Made by a program: the position numbers and the translations under genes. Below are positions 44,801-57,119 of a DNA stretch of 64,000 bases, piece by piece. Every line of letters starts with the position of its first letter. The first letter of the stretch is position 1. The notes below the pieces were generated by a model. It ran no database searches and was not told the origin of the DNA. It saw only the letters and a list, made by a program, of their open reading frames with translations. The DNA is from Odobenus rosmarus divergens (taxonomy: Eukaryota; Chordata; Mammalia; Carnivora; Odobenidae): contig NW_004450403.1 in assembly GCF_000321225.1 (NCBI RefSeq), positions 998,752 to 1,062,751 of the forward strand. Reading direction: 5' to 3'.

Positions 44801-45658
44801 ACAGCTCTCACTCTACTACATAGAAATACCATTTAATTTCCACTTTAATGTGGCTGTTAAGTTAGGATCTCTCTCATTAAAGATTCTTTCTTAGAAGATT
44901 CATTTTATATTTGTGCAATGACATTCTTTATTCCTCTGCCAGTACATTGGACTTGTCCTTTTTTGATTAACTATCATTTTCAGATTGATTTCAATGTCTG
45001 TCCTGTGGGAGACCCATAGCCTTGTACAAATTAGGTTTAGATTTAAAGTGAAGAGATCATGAAATGCAAAGAAGGAATTGAAAAATGTATTCAGATATCC
45101 CATCCTCTTTGCACATGTAAAGAGATCTGACTTCGAATATGATTTCTATTCCTGCACAAAATGGCCAATTACGTGGTAAGAACTGGATGTAGTTCCTGAA
45201 TACTAGAGACTTTACCTGGTTTTATGTAGGCTGAGATAGCAGAGGCTCACTTCTGACCTGATTTGGGTCCCTACCATTGACTTATGAATAGGGACCAGCC
45301 AGAAGTGACCAACTGCTTCCAACACATGGTCAGTGCTTATGGCAGAAACTGCTGGCTCCTCACCAAAATCGACCTCCTCGTTTTCCTGCACACACAGCTG
45401 GATGCCACTTTCCACCCCACTCAACTACAGTTCTCGGCAATGAGAGAAGCCATATGACTGAATTCTAGGCAAAGAATATACATATGTGGTGTACCATATC
45501 CAGGTGTGGCTCACAGAAGGCACCCATATGCATGTCTTTATATTTTATTTACCCTTTCCACTGAAGGCACCAGCCTAGGGCACACTTGTGTTGAAGAGAG
45601 CAGAGCCAGTGTCCAGGCTTCTAAAATAGCAGGTGTACCCACCTTGAACTCTTCTGTG
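44801..45658. other. Unassigned non-coding DNA
   Basis: No feature recognised. Confidence 0.45.
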
Positions 45659-45690
45659 AGTGAAAAATGTGGTTTTTCACATTTTTCACT
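45659..45690. other. Perfect 13 bp inverted repeat (hairpin)
   Basis: Arms AGTGAAAAATGTG (45659-45671) and CACATTTTTCACT (45678-45690) flank the six-base loop GTTTTT. The pairing is perfect across all 13 positions. Confidence 0.95.
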
Positions 45691-45734
45691 GGTTGAGCCA
45701 ATATCCACCTATCAGTCAGCAAACTGACAGGAAT

Positions 45735-46215
45735 CAGGTAGCACAGTCAAATTAGGATAATTTGAGGAAAGTTTATTTGCAAAGAGACCAAGTACACAAG
45801 TATGGGCAGATCAGAGGGGACCCACACGAGACATGCAGTGACCTGGGTCTACCAGCAACCTGAAGAGACAAGGGACAAGAGGCTATTGGAAGCCAAAAAG
45901 AGAGGCATCAGGGAGGTTTCCTTCGAGGAGAAGGGTGCTTTGTCAAGGACATGGCCAGCCCAAGATGACCTCCCGAGAGAGAATCAGACAATGATACCTG
46001 CCCTCATTCCATTCCCTCCCTCCAGTCTCTGCAGGAGCTCCCTGTTGGAGAAAACCAAAGGGAAGCCAGAGGGCATGGGGTAGAGAGAACCACCACAGGG
46101 CAACATCCTGGGGCAAAAAGCAGGGCTGAGTCAGGGGACCTCATGGGCAAATGGAATATATCAACAAAATGCACTTTGGGATCTATTTGTTATATCAGAG
46201 TGCCCTAACTGATAC
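45735..46215. repeat. Unassigned interspersed repeat (LTR- or LINE-like)
   Basis: GAGGAAAGTTTATTTGCAAA, CTGCAGGAGCTCCCTGTTGG, AAAGGGAAGCCAGAGGGCAT and GGGGCAAAAAGCAGGGC are phrases that recur in old mammalian dispersed repeats. It ends in GCCCTAACTGATACAG. Family and orientation are not assigned by eye. A 93-codon frame inside is not considered coding. Confidence 0.4.
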
Positions 46216-46369
46216 AGTCTCTAAGGAATGGGGTGAGGAAGCAGTACAACATATTTCAGGTGCTAAACGAGGTCAGTGTGCATGAATATTCAATGAGAGG
46301 AAGCTCATGATCTCATGAAGAAATTTTTTATTGTTAGAAATTCTATCTAATACTGTGTCAGATCTAATT

Positions 46370-46650
46370 TCCCACATCTTCCATCTACTGGGCATTTATC
46401 TTCCTTGTGAGGTTATATAAAATAAATCTAAACCTTCTGGCATATTAGAGTCCTGCAAATATTTGAGGACGATGATCAGATTCCTCCCTCACGCCTTTTT
46501 TTTTTTCTTTTTCTCAGCAGGAACTCCAGGCTCCTCAGTACATTGTACTCCTAGGTAGTTTCTCAATCCTTCCGCGTGTCGCCTATCTTCCTCTGCATGA
46601 TCACTAACTTGAGCATCTCCCTCATCTGTTGAACTACCAAGAAAATACTT
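46370..46650 (+). repeat. CR1/L3 LINE relic
   Basis: GCAAATATTTGAGGACGATG, ATCAGATTCCTCCCTCACGC, then TTTCTCAGCAGGAACTCCAG, GTAGTTTCTCAATCCTTCCG and TCTTCCTCTGCATGATCA parallel the CR1/L3 3' region (ATCAGGTCCCCCCTGAGCC, CTCCAGACTAAAC, TTCCTC). It is interrupted by a T9 run at about 46497. Confidence 0.5.
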
Positions 46651-46790
46651 CCCAGAATGACCCACTTATTTTGCAAGGAACCTACCTGTAGAATTGTCCT
46701 TTAATGAAGTAAAGTAAAAAACTTACATGAGTTTTTAAAGTCATGTCATAGAGCAAAGCATATTGACTTTGATAACTACCTCCTCTAGGT

Positions 46791-47017
46791 CAGAGGTCAG
46801 CAATCTTTTCCTCTAAAAGGCTAGGTAGTAAATATTTTAGGCTTTGGGACCTGGCACTCTCTGAGACAGCTACTCAGCATTGTGTTCTTGCAGGAAAACA
46901 AACATAGACAACATGTAAATAAATGAGTGGGGCCGATTTCCAACAGCAACTAATTTACAGGAACCAACCGGCCCACTGCACAAGTTTGAGTCATGGACCA
47001 TGGTGTGCTGACACCTG
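46791..47017 (+). mobile_element. Non-autonomous hAT-Charlie-type DNA transposon
   Basis: Terminal inverted repeats CAGAGGTCAGCAATC and GGTGTGCTGACACCTG. AGGCTAGGTAGTAAATATTT, TTAGGCTTTGGGACCTGGC and CCGGCCCACTGCACAAGTTT are landmarks of a common eutherian hAT family whose consensus reads AGGGCCAGATAGTAAATATT. The family name is left open. Flanking 8-mers CTCTAGGT and TTCTAAGC fit the hAT NTCTANNN target preference. Confidence 0.8.
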
Positions 47018-47025
47018 TTCTAAGC

Positions 47026-47107
47026 CAGTGGTTCTCACACTCTGCCTCACATTAGAATCTTAGGGAGAGATTTAAAATCCCCATCCCCAGGTCACACTTC
47101 ATTACAA
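47026..47107 (+). mobile_element. MER5-like hAT fragment
   Basis: Starts with the MER5 terminus CAGTGGTTCTCACACTCTGC, then CATTAGAATCTTAGGGAGAG and AATCCCCATCCCCAGGTC. Only the first about 80 bases are traceable. The second terminus is missing. Confidence 0.6.
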
Positions 47108-47119
47108 TTAACCTACAGT

Positions 47120-47480
47120 TGCTGGGTGGGGGAGGGTGGGCTTCCAAAGGGTCTCCACTATGCCAGTGGGGGCGACAGCCTCAGCTCCCTGCTCTGCCTT
47201 CACCACCGTCCAGGGTTTGCTGGTACGACCCCACCACCCTGCCCGCCATGGGTGGGGGGGGTGCTCTGGGCCACATGTCGCCTGCTCTCTCGGGTGGGGT
47301 GGGGGCCACCATGTTGTAACACATTGGAGAGGAGACCCCCAAACTCTGGCATGTAGGAACTGCTAGCAGCCCTGGGCACGCAGAGAGACAGAGCACCACC
47401 GGCCCTAGCACATCCTGACCCCCCGCCGCCCCCGCCCCGCACGCGCTGTCACTGCCCGAGGGCCTCCTGCCGTGGAGCCC
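47120..47480. other. GC-rich segment with G-quadruplex-prone runs
   Basis: Plus-strand G runs GGGTGGGGGAGGGTGGG at 47124-47140, GGGTGGGGGGGGTG near 47250 and GGGTGGGGTGGGGG at 47295-47308, then a C-rich block CCCCCCGCCGCCCCCGCCCC at 47420-47439. Overlapping frames of 66-111 codons on both strands are low-complexity artefacts. Confidence 0.6.
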
Positions 47481-49634
47481 ACCACTGCCTCTCCAACACC
47501 CTACCAAAAGGAACAAAACGCTTCTGTGAAGAAAGCTCCAGGTTCCTCAGTCACATCTCCATATTTTTAAAGCTGTCTTGGCAGGAAAATCCCCTCCTTG
47601 TTTTCAGTGGGAGTATCCACGCATAAACTGACCTCCAGTGCTGCTCAGGGGCCAGCATCCCCTCTGATGTCCTGCTGCTGACATAAAGCGTGTCACTCGG
47701 TACCCGTCCTAGCGTCGTCTCTCTGGTGCACGTAGACTAAGTCATCCTTAACAGGTCCTGCGTCCTGCCCATGTTCCCTTCATCTGCATTCATCCTTCCT
47801 TAACCTCCACCATGTTGCTGCACCACCTCCTGAGTGGGCTATGCCATCACAACTCTGATCTCGCAGGGGCAAGCGGAGCAAGCCACACATGGTTACCGTT
47901 ACCCACGTAGTTGTGGCTACTTTGCATCTTAACATACTGTCCCCTTGTTTGTCACTAGTGAGTCTTTCTCTTAGAATCCACTATGAGCTTCAGAGCTCCA
48001 CACTAAGTTCATTCAACATGCATCCTCTGGCTGGTGTTTATGCTTTCCTTCTCTAGGTTTCCTTCCTCCATTCTCTCCTTCCCCCCCTCCCCTTGCTCCC
48101 TCTCTTTCTTTTTTTCCTCTAAGCTCAGGCTGATGTTTGACAGTGAACTAATTATAGGACATTGGGCTACCACCAAGCCAAGATGTGCCACCTTAATAAT
48201 TACCCAGCATGGCTTTATTTAAAGAATGGATAACTTTCATGCTGTAAAGAAATCAGGGTACAACTGCACTTAAAAAATAACATGTTGCTCCCTTGAAATG
48301 TGTGCGGCTAAGGCAGTGTGTCTACTGTTCTTACTCATTCTCCCTGCCTGTGGACTGTAGCTCACAGCATCAAGATTTCTGCTCCAGGACTAAGAAGGTG
48401 GGCGGGGCGGGGGGGAGAGTGGGGCAATACACCTAGTGCCAAGATTTCAGAGAATACAAAGGCTTCTGGCCCAGAAGGCTTGTCATCATTGACGTTGTAG
48501 AAAACAAGCTATTTCTACTTCATTGAAAAAGTGTTGAGAGACCCATTTTGTTTCCATGAGCCCTGGAAAGGAATATTAGAATTAGTTTAGGCAGTAACAA
48601 ATGATAATTTAAATTCAATTACTAAAGCTGTCATCTAATAGCTATTGATACAGTTATTTGCATATTTGCTCTATTTTGTATCTTGACTTCCAATAGCAAT
48701 ATAGAGTCACACACTGTAGGTAATAGTGTCTATGAGTCAGTTGACCATAATATTTATTATCTGATTCAGTGTCCTTTGAGGGTGAAAAAGTGTACTCTTA
48801 GTAGTTACAGTGGAATAAACCAGGGCTATGTGGGGGAAAGGTAACATATGGCCACCCTTTTCATAAAGAGTATTATTGTTAAAGAAAGCCCAGTTGGCTG
48901 AATGGTTCTAAATGCCCCAAGACTGACTTGGCCATGGCAGAGGAAAATCACAAACTCTCCCTTACTTGGTAACTATAGCTGTTCTTTCCATCCTACTGTG
49001 TAGAGGAGAATAGGAGGGCGCTGACCCACAAGGCTATGTTGTAGTCCTCAGGAGCATGACTGGAGAACCCAAGTCAGCCTTCTGGACAGTTTGGTTTCTT
49101 CCAGCAAGCTCCAGTGGGGAGATGTGACTCGACAAAGTCTGCCTCCTGTCTGCTGGAACTCCTTTTCCACCGATGCTGAGCTGTGCTCTCAGCACAGCTG
49201 AGATCTACCAAGCAGGGAGAGATTTGAACTGACAGACAAAATTTAGGCAAGCATTCAACATTTTGATCCAAAGCTAGTTCTGAACTCAAATGAATGACTT
49301 TTCTTCTGCTGAGCCTCAATGACTTCATTTATAAATTAAAGGAGATTTGTGGGATTCTAAGGAGACAATCAATGTGTTCTTGACGCACAGCCCATGTTTC
49401 ACAAATGCAAGGAATGTACTATTGTGAGTAATAATACTTTTTTTAAGTTTAAGGTAATGTATTGATGGAATCATAAACATTTGTTTGTGAGATAAAAGCA
49501 AAAGTCATTCTGGCTGGGAGTGTTATGTGTATACCTCCTCCTTGTGAATAGCTCCGTCTTGTCTGGATTCACTATCCCTGCACTAGTGAAAATCATATCG
49601 TTATAGCAAAAACTTTTTAGAAACCCAAGAATGT
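47481..49634. other. Unassigned non-coding DNA with a pyrimidine-rich tract
   Basis: A nearly pure C/T tract lies at about 48045-48121 (TTCCCCCCCTCCCCTTGCTC, CTCTCTTTCTTTTTTTCCTC). No gene is recognised. A G-rich run GGGCGGGGCGGGGGGGAGAG at 48400-48419 contains an Sp1-type box. Confidence 0.5.
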
Positions 49635-49650
49635 CCCTTATGCAGTTCTT

Positions 49651-49860
49651 TTTTTTTTAAAGATTTTATTTATTTATTTATTTATTTTTATTTGAAACAT
49701 GTGGGAGCAGGGGGAGGGGCAGAGAAAGAGAGACAATCCCACGTAGGCTCCACGCTCAGCACCGAGCCCCATGCAGGGTTCTATCTCACAACCCCAAGAC
49801 CACGACCCAGGCTGGAATCAAGAGTCGGACACCCAACCTACTGAGCCATCCAAGCTCCGC
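49651..49860 (-). repeat. Can-SINE, older copy
   Basis: Opens TTTTTTTTAAAGATTTTATT and ends CTGAGCCATCCAAGCTCCGC. The body matches an older Can-SINE type (GACCACGACCCAGGCTGGAA, CACGCTCAGCACCGAGCCCC). The 16 bp duplication at 49635-49650 and 49861-49876 has two mismatches (CCCTTATGCAGTTCTT against CCCTTACACAGTTCTT). Confidence 0.94.
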
Positions 49861-49876
49861 CCCTTACACAGTTCTT

Positions 49877-52435
49877 ATAATTGTGAACATCCACCTGTCA
49901 TTTTTCTGTTACCTGTTTCTCAAACATTAAAATATCATTCTATTAGAATGATCCAAATCATATTCATGAGAATTAAAAATTATAAGATGAAAAAATAATA
50001 TGTTTCTAAGCATGAGTGTGTCTTGGTAGGTTTGAAAAATGGAAGCCCCCCAGAGTTAAATTCAGAAATGAGGGACCACGGCTCTCTGCAAACTGTGTTG
50101 GGAAACCAGAACCTTGTAAGGATGTTAGGGGGAATGAAAATAAAATGTGCCCTAAAACATCAATTTCATATTTCAATTCATTTTACAGGTTGTATTTTGC
50201 CTATTTGGCAATAATTTTCAATCAGGCTGATTGATATGGATGAAATGAGATTCATAAATAAGTGAATGAAGACATATTTTATGGTTTAATGTCTACTTTG
50301 ACGCAAAATAGTGACTTTAGAAAATCTCCAAATATATTTTTCATCCAACTTTCAGATTTTTCAATTGGTGTGTGAGACAGATTACCTGTGGAGATTGTAT
50401 TTCATAAATGTAGGTTGTATTTTATAAATAGCTGTTATTATTTTTTTTATATTTCTAAAATTTCCCAGAGCATATCTCTGATCTTGCAAAGTATTAACTC
50501 CGCACTTATTTTTCCTAAGCAGATTCTCAGCAATCAGGCAAGGTTGCGTGACTGTTTTCATCTTTTGGTTCACACTCTATGGGTGTTCTGGGAAGAGTAG
50601 GGTTTCTTTTGCTCAAGAAGGATGTGGCAGCAAGGGCATTATCTCCTCCCTCTGAAGATACAGGGGTGGACACGCAGAGACACCTGTCTGAGATGCCATG
50701 GGATTTGGTGGCACGCCTCTCATTTTGATATGCTCTCCCTTCACACCCCACATGCTTTCTGCTAAACCAGTGGTTTTTCACATTGTGTTCCTCACTGTGA
50801 GGATTCTTCAGGTCATGACAGGAGCTCAGGGAATGTGTGGGAGGCCAGTCTGGTGGGGGTGAGGTTGGGACCCTACTCCTACCAAGCTTGCTTTTCTAAA
50901 ATCTGATCTATAGATTGAATTTCTTGGAATTGTACTTGAAAAAAAAAATGCTCTGTTGCTTAAGAAATATTTGAAAACTAGTGTCTCAATCCCTGCTGTC
51001 TCCACATCCTACCCGCAAACATACGGGCGTGCGCAAACTCCCACGTACAGACTGTAGACAGGAGGGCGGGAGGAGATGACGGCAGTAATACCAGATCTGT
51101 ATTTTGCCATTTGGGGCATCTTCTGAGGGAACTTGGTCTCTTCATGACATGCTGCTCCTGAGCCGCCAGAATCCCCCGTGTTGTCCAGCTCGACCAGGGC
51201 GGCTCATGGCCAAAGGAGGGCATTTCCATGGAGCAAGAAGGGTCAGTCTCCCTTGCTGAACCTACTTAGCCTGGGTTAACACTGCATAGCCTATGGTGCA
51301 GATAGGCTCTAAGGTGGGTGCAGGTGTGTCAGGTGGAGCCGTTTGCCTTCAACAGCTCAAGTTTCCTTTAGTGACTGCAAGGGACTGAGCAGGTGTGTTC
51401 AGGAGAGAGCCCAGGGTCAGGGCAGGCGGGACAGCAGGAAGGACAGAAGGAGTTGTGCAAGGCTAGGCTGCTCTGGATCGACCACGCGAAGCCGTGGACA
51501 ACCTCAGCCCATTCCCGGTCCAGCTTCCTGACCTGTCTGATTCTGGAAGGGGCTTGACTTCGCTTCTGAAAGGCCACACCACATTAGAAGCAGCTTTGTC
51601 CAGTCTTCAGGCTGAGTATAACACTTCAGGAACAGTAAAGGAGGGAGCTGCCTGGTTTGCGGTGGGTGCCTGGCTTCACCATCATTTTCAGTAAGACACC
51701 ACGGCCTCATCAGCTCACGGGTGGCTACGGCACAGGCCCACGGTGTTCACTCTAATTTTTCACAAATAACCCCCAAACTAACATGATTATGAAACTACAT
51801 TTTCTCCTTTATGACAGAAAGAGAATAATACAACTTTGGGACATAAGCAACTGTTCCAAAAATGGCATGAATGGATAATTCGAGCCATACAGAGAGCATG
51901 TGGTGAAGAGAAAGGCGCTGTGGTAATGCTTCTAACTCCAGAAATTCAGTGTTACATGTCTTCGACGGGCAACAACCATACCTGTTGATACATGGCATAC
52001 TGGTCAATTTTCTGACACGAAGACCAGCGGGGATCCGTGGTTAGGTGCTGGATGACTCTCCCAGTGTGGGTCACTTTGGAGAATAGGCTTGGGGAGTCAT
52101 GCAGGACTGGTGACAGACAGCGTGTCTCTCTTCCCCAGCTTTACCACCGGATAGCAAGATACCACTGTCACACTCTCCAGTGCCCATTTCAAATCCTGTA
52201 TCACCCAGGGACAAGAGAACACCTGTTCTACACTCTCTCCTAGGGAGTCTTTCCCTGTTCACCGAGACATTCCCAACTTGTGTATCTTTAATGCATGTTT
52301 AATGAATATAAACACACAAAACATAAGCTTACTATTACACACATTCAGCTTCTGCTAATCTGATTAGCAGCAGAAAGGGTCAAAGAGGCCTAATATGTAC
52401 AGAGATGATGAAATCACAAAAATAGGAATTGGACA
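49877..52435. other. Unassigned non-coding DNA
   Basis: No gene or named repeat. Frames of 60-84 codons on both strands show no recognisable domain. The 51000-51720 part is GC-richer than its surroundings. Confidence 0.5.
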
Positions 52436-52480
52436 AGTATATAAATATATATGTGTGTGTATATATATTTATTTGCAGGT
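52436..52480. repeat. (TA/TG)n AT-rich tract
   Basis: ATAAATATATATGTGTGTGT followed by ATATATATTTATTT. Confidence 0.85.
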
Positions 52481-55164
52481 CTGTTTATCACAAATGTTTT
52501 CTAATGATGACTCCCTTGAAAATTATTTTAAATAAACTAAAGAAAATTTAGTTACATCATTCTTATTAGACCCTTTAAGAGAAGCGCGTGAAAGATGTGG
52601 CCTCACGAGGCACTACCAGGTGAGTGAAGAGGCTCTTTGGAACTAATTGATTGTCAAACTCCCACAGTTAAACCTTTGCAATTGACAGGATGCTGTTGAT
52701 TTTAAGTGTTGGGGTGCTACGTAGACCCAGTCAATGAATCAGGGCTGTACTGGAAATTAATCCTTTCAAATTACTTTTGCATCCCTTATATACTTAAATT
52801 ATTATTCTCTAAGTATTTATTATATATTTGGAAACTCACAAAAAAAACTTTGAAAATAAGATATTTTTTCACAAAATATAAGTAACAGTTTCATTTAGAA
52901 AAACGTTCTTATGGCTAAGATTACACATTCGTGATCATTTTTAGAGAACATAAATAATGTTACCTTTAATTATGACATTTTAAGTATAATATATATCTGT
53001 CTAGGGCATATTTATACATGAATAATTTTAAAGAATTAATGGAAAAATACACCATTTTTTCCCCTTCATTTTGTCAAAAAATTAAAATATATATTTAGAG
53101 CTTGCAGTATTATTTGGATGGATGTTCTCAGTATGCTTATTTGTGACACTTTTATGGAAAAAGATAAAACTACTCATTAAGTGTCATTTCTCAGAAAAAA
53201 TGAGAACTCAAGTAAAATAGTTGTGATGATAATATATTAAAGCTGCTGCTTATGCGTGAGCACAAAGATACAGAATTCAAATGGATATTGCTTTTCATCC
53301 ATTTGAAACAAACAATTCCCCCACCCTAATACAAGACATTCATATAAAACAGATGCTTAGAAATATATTTAGGTGGCTCCAGATTCCCATGCCTATAGTT
53401 TTTATTCAGGTATTTAATTTTTTATGACAGTATCATGCTTTAGTTTTAATATAATGTCAGTGTTCTAGTGACAATTTCCGTCTTCTTAAAGATAGATTCA
53501 TATTTTAAGTCTTTTATCTATTTATGGATAGCCTATCATGGTACTTGGAAAATAACAAAAAGGCATCTATCAATTGTGAAAATTTTTCTATGCATCTAAT
53601 TCCCTGAATGTCAATAATAGATCCCAGGAAGCTTTTAAATGTGTAATATTGACCCAACTTCAAGACTTCTAAAAAGCAACCTTCTTCTTGGCCACAGATA
53701 TGGATAGTGCTGGCTCCCAGACCTTACTAAAATACTTCATAGTCTGCTAAGCATTAACATGAGAGAGGGTAATGGCTTTTTTGGAGCCGTTATAATCTAT
53801 TGGGTCAAAGCATGTTTCATTGATAAGACAATTTTGCTTATCCTGCAGTCATGGAGGTCTGTGGATCAGGCGAGACACCCAGAGCCTTATGAAATATTTA
53901 AAAAGGGCCTTCCTCCATGCACACATAAACAAGTCTTCCAAACCAAATGGCTCAGGCAGTTTTAAGTGTTGAGGTTGGGAAGGTAAGGGAAACGAAAAAA
54001 AAGGGATAACGAAATCAAGCAGAGAGAAGATTTCAGATGGAAGAAAGAAACGGGTAGAATGTCTGCCGATGGATAACGCTCCGGTCAACGCATGGCGTTT
54101 CTAGAGTTATTAATAAATCAACCTGATCGATGATCATGGGAGGTGGTGGCCTGAGAGGGACGGCAGTGTGTAATGCAAGCACAATCACAAGTCTTCATGC
54201 TTTGGTTGAGAAACATTCACATGGACCCTGAGACATAGGAAGCTTGATATTCTGTTCAAAAGCATGCTTTTCTGAACCATCACATTAGTGCAATGATTTC
54301 TAAAAGAGAGGGAGAGAGAAAAAACAAGTCCATTTTTGTGAAAAATCACAGCAAAGCAGGAACAACTGGGATGGTTTCTTGCTAAGTCATACTCACCATG
54401 TTCTGTAGAGAGAGAGAAGCAAGCCAAGCCAGTGATCTTCTCTCTCTGGTCATTGCTGCCCTGACATTCACCCTGCTCCTCTGACCTGGTGTGGCTGGTA
54501 TTTTGTCTCTGTAACAGGCAAAGAGATAACAAAGACACCCATCACCTATGGGATAGAGGCAGCTTGAACTCTATACGAGGATGGCTTGGTTCTATGATTT
54601 CTGGGCTTTGAAAAAGCAGCCAACCAGATTTCTCCAAGGCAAAGATTACCACACTACTTCTGTCTGTCTTTCTTCTTGTAAAATGGAAATGGGAGATACT
54701 CCAATTCCAGGGTCTGGTTTTCAAAAGGGCGCTCTTGGCCACCCTCCCTTCCCCCTACACAGCCCCCCACCCATCTCCTCTACCCTCACTCGGCATTCAT
54801 TCTAGGCCAGCCTTCTTATGATAAAAGAAAGATGCCATGCAGTGTAAATTCAGTCAGATTGTCAATGTATCCACACACATTCTCAGTCTCTGTTCAATGT
54901 TCCGTGACAACAAGGTGAGACGGCAGAGGTTATCCGAACAGCTGCTGCCTAAGCTGGAAATTCCAGGCATTGAGCACCATCTGTCTATACATTCACAAAT
55001 GTATATAAGGGCCATCTATCAGACGGGAGCACTGCAGCTGCCTCCCCAACAGGCCCGCTTCCTTCCTCGGCATGGAACAATGAGAGCCAGCTCTTCACTT
55101 TGTGTCACACAGAATGGCTGATTTGATTAAGTCCCCAACTCTCATTATGCTAGGTAGGGGTGTA
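52481..55164. other. Unassigned, largely AT-rich non-coding DNA
   Basis: No gene or named repeat. 52780-53660 is particularly AT-rich with A and T runs. From 54180 to 55130 the composition is balanced, with frames of 117 and 94 codons that have no recognisable domain. Confidence 0.5.
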
Positions 55165-55214
55165 GAATTTCAATGATAATCCATAATGCATGACCAGTTT
55201 GTCACCATGGCAAC
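55165..55214. promoter_or_regulatory. Motif cluster with an RFX-type X-box
   Basis: GTCACCATGGCAAC at 55201-55214 fits the RFX consensus GTNRCC-N(0-3)-RGYAAC at every position and is almost palindromic. Just upstream are GATAATCC (OTX/PITX-like) and CATAATGCATGAC (POU/homeobox-like). The flanks are not a recognised repeat. Binding is inferred from sequence only. Confidence 0.4.
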
Positions 55215-57106
55215 ATAAATTCAAGGTTACTAGCTCAGACGCATAATTGGGTGTGCATTGAGCGCTGAAGACGGGCTGTTAAAATTCTTGTCATAGAAAA
55301 GTAGCATCCATCATACTGTCTGAAATCGCAAAGTATTCATAATCAGACAGAAAAATCCTTGGAGAAAAATGTTAATAAAATAACTATTACAGTCTAATAA
55401 AATTATTAAGTTTAACCACTTTGGTTTTTAGAGTATTTCAGTTAGGAAGGATGAAACAGACACCTCATTAAACATTGGAGATTTAGGTTGAACCTCCCCC
55501 ACCAGTATTTGCAGTGAAATATGGACCTAAAGAATTTTTGGTCTCAGTATGATTGATTGATCAAAATAAGCCCCACGTAATAAAATACACCACCGTGCAC
55601 ACATTTGTTTCATTTTTGTATTTCATATTGGATTTTTCTTTGCTGTAAGAATGTTTCCTTAATAAAATGCTCTGGGGAAAACTAAATCTACTCCTTTGCT
55701 TTAAAATGCTGAAAATTAAATTATGCATGTTATTTGTTGTATCTCCTAAAGTAGAGACATAAAAACTAAGGTGGTGACAAGAAAATGAAAAAGAGTCAAA
55801 AAGAGATAAGAATATGTTAAATTACCAGCCCACCCTCCCATGAATTCACAGTGCTGCTTATAAATACTCTGAAGAGAAATTGTACTCGAATGTATATGGC
55901 TAAGAAAAATCCCATACAAAACGTGTACTCTGCAAAAGGATTTCATCTTGGACCAAAATAATTATGGTAATTACTTGTTTTGGTGTCTGGCTTTGCCAGT
56001 GAAGTAGAACCAGGCACAGAGTTATAAATGAGCCACACACAAATGGCCGAAAATTAAGCTCAGGGTGTTCTTAGAGGGGGCACATCACGGCTCATTGAAG
56101 ATTCCCCCTCACCCCCCAGTTTCCTTGATTGAATATAACTCAGTTTCTCCATGGCCTTGCTTCTTTGGATTGTAAGTATGAGATGCTCTGCTCTTGGTAT
56201 TATTTATTATGATTTTTCCTAAAATCAAAATGACAAAATTTAAATATATATATTTTAACCACATAACACAGGGCTGCATGGTTTTTTTTTTTTTAAAAGA
56301 CTGGTCTGCCCCTTGTTACCGAGATTCAGCTTTTATTTAATTCCGTTGAAAAAACTTAGGATTCACTGACTTAAAGGATAAGAGAATTCCTGCCAAATGA
56401 AAGCAGACGCGGCCACATGACCATGGAAACAGCGCTGAGCTTTCGCACAGACCTTGCAGGAAGTGAGGTTTAATTGCTTCTGCATTTCTTTTTACACTGA
56501 GCTCTCTCAGTCTGTCTCAGTCCTGTTTTCTTCTCCGTCTACCCTCTGGGATATGCACAAAAGTGGTTATTTTCCTTGGTATCATATCTGCCATCATTAT
56601 AAAATAACTAAAATATTAGGTAAGGGCACAAATAAAACTAATTTTCAGGCAGCTGACATTATTTTAAATGCATCATTTACCTTATAGGATTTCTAGTCCT
56701 GCCCTCAATTTTCTACAAAGCCAAGGGGGATCAGACGATTTTTTTAAAGTGAATAACAGAGATTTATTTTTTTTTTAACATCACATCACCAGGACCTTTG
56801 CAAATTTTAAAGTAGAAAATAAGTAAAAAAGCAAGAATCAAAATCAGATGACCTAATTCTGAATATAGATGCAATTTTATATTTTTTTACGTTGTGTTTA
56901 ATCATACTAATGGCTGTGTCCTTTGGAATTTTTTTTTTAAATGAAGGTACTTTGTGTGGTGCAGTTTCATTTGAAATATGAAGGGGTTTCTTGTCTGAAA
57001 GGGCTTGCTTACAAAAGTCACATCTGGAAGTACATTCAGATCCAACTGCACACATGTAACTCCAATTAACATTACGAATGCTAAGGAAAATATACCGCCA
57101 GCCGGC
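55215..57106. other. Unassigned non-coding DNA
   Basis: No gene or named repeat. Short T runs at 56281 and 56768. A 140-codon minus-strand frame (56807-57229) begins beyond the G run and has no recognisable domain. Confidence 0.5.
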
Positions 57107-57119
57107 GGGGGGGGGGGGG
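57107..57119. repeat. G13 homopolymer
   Basis: Thirteen consecutive G preceded by CCAGCCGGC. Length is uncertain because such runs are error-prone to sequence. Confidence 0.95.

Noticed and set aside
35447..49650. 14 kb gap without Can-SINEs as a sign of selective exclusion
   Set aside because: With 15 SINEs in 64 kb a gap of this size is not surprising by chance, and other repeats are present in it.
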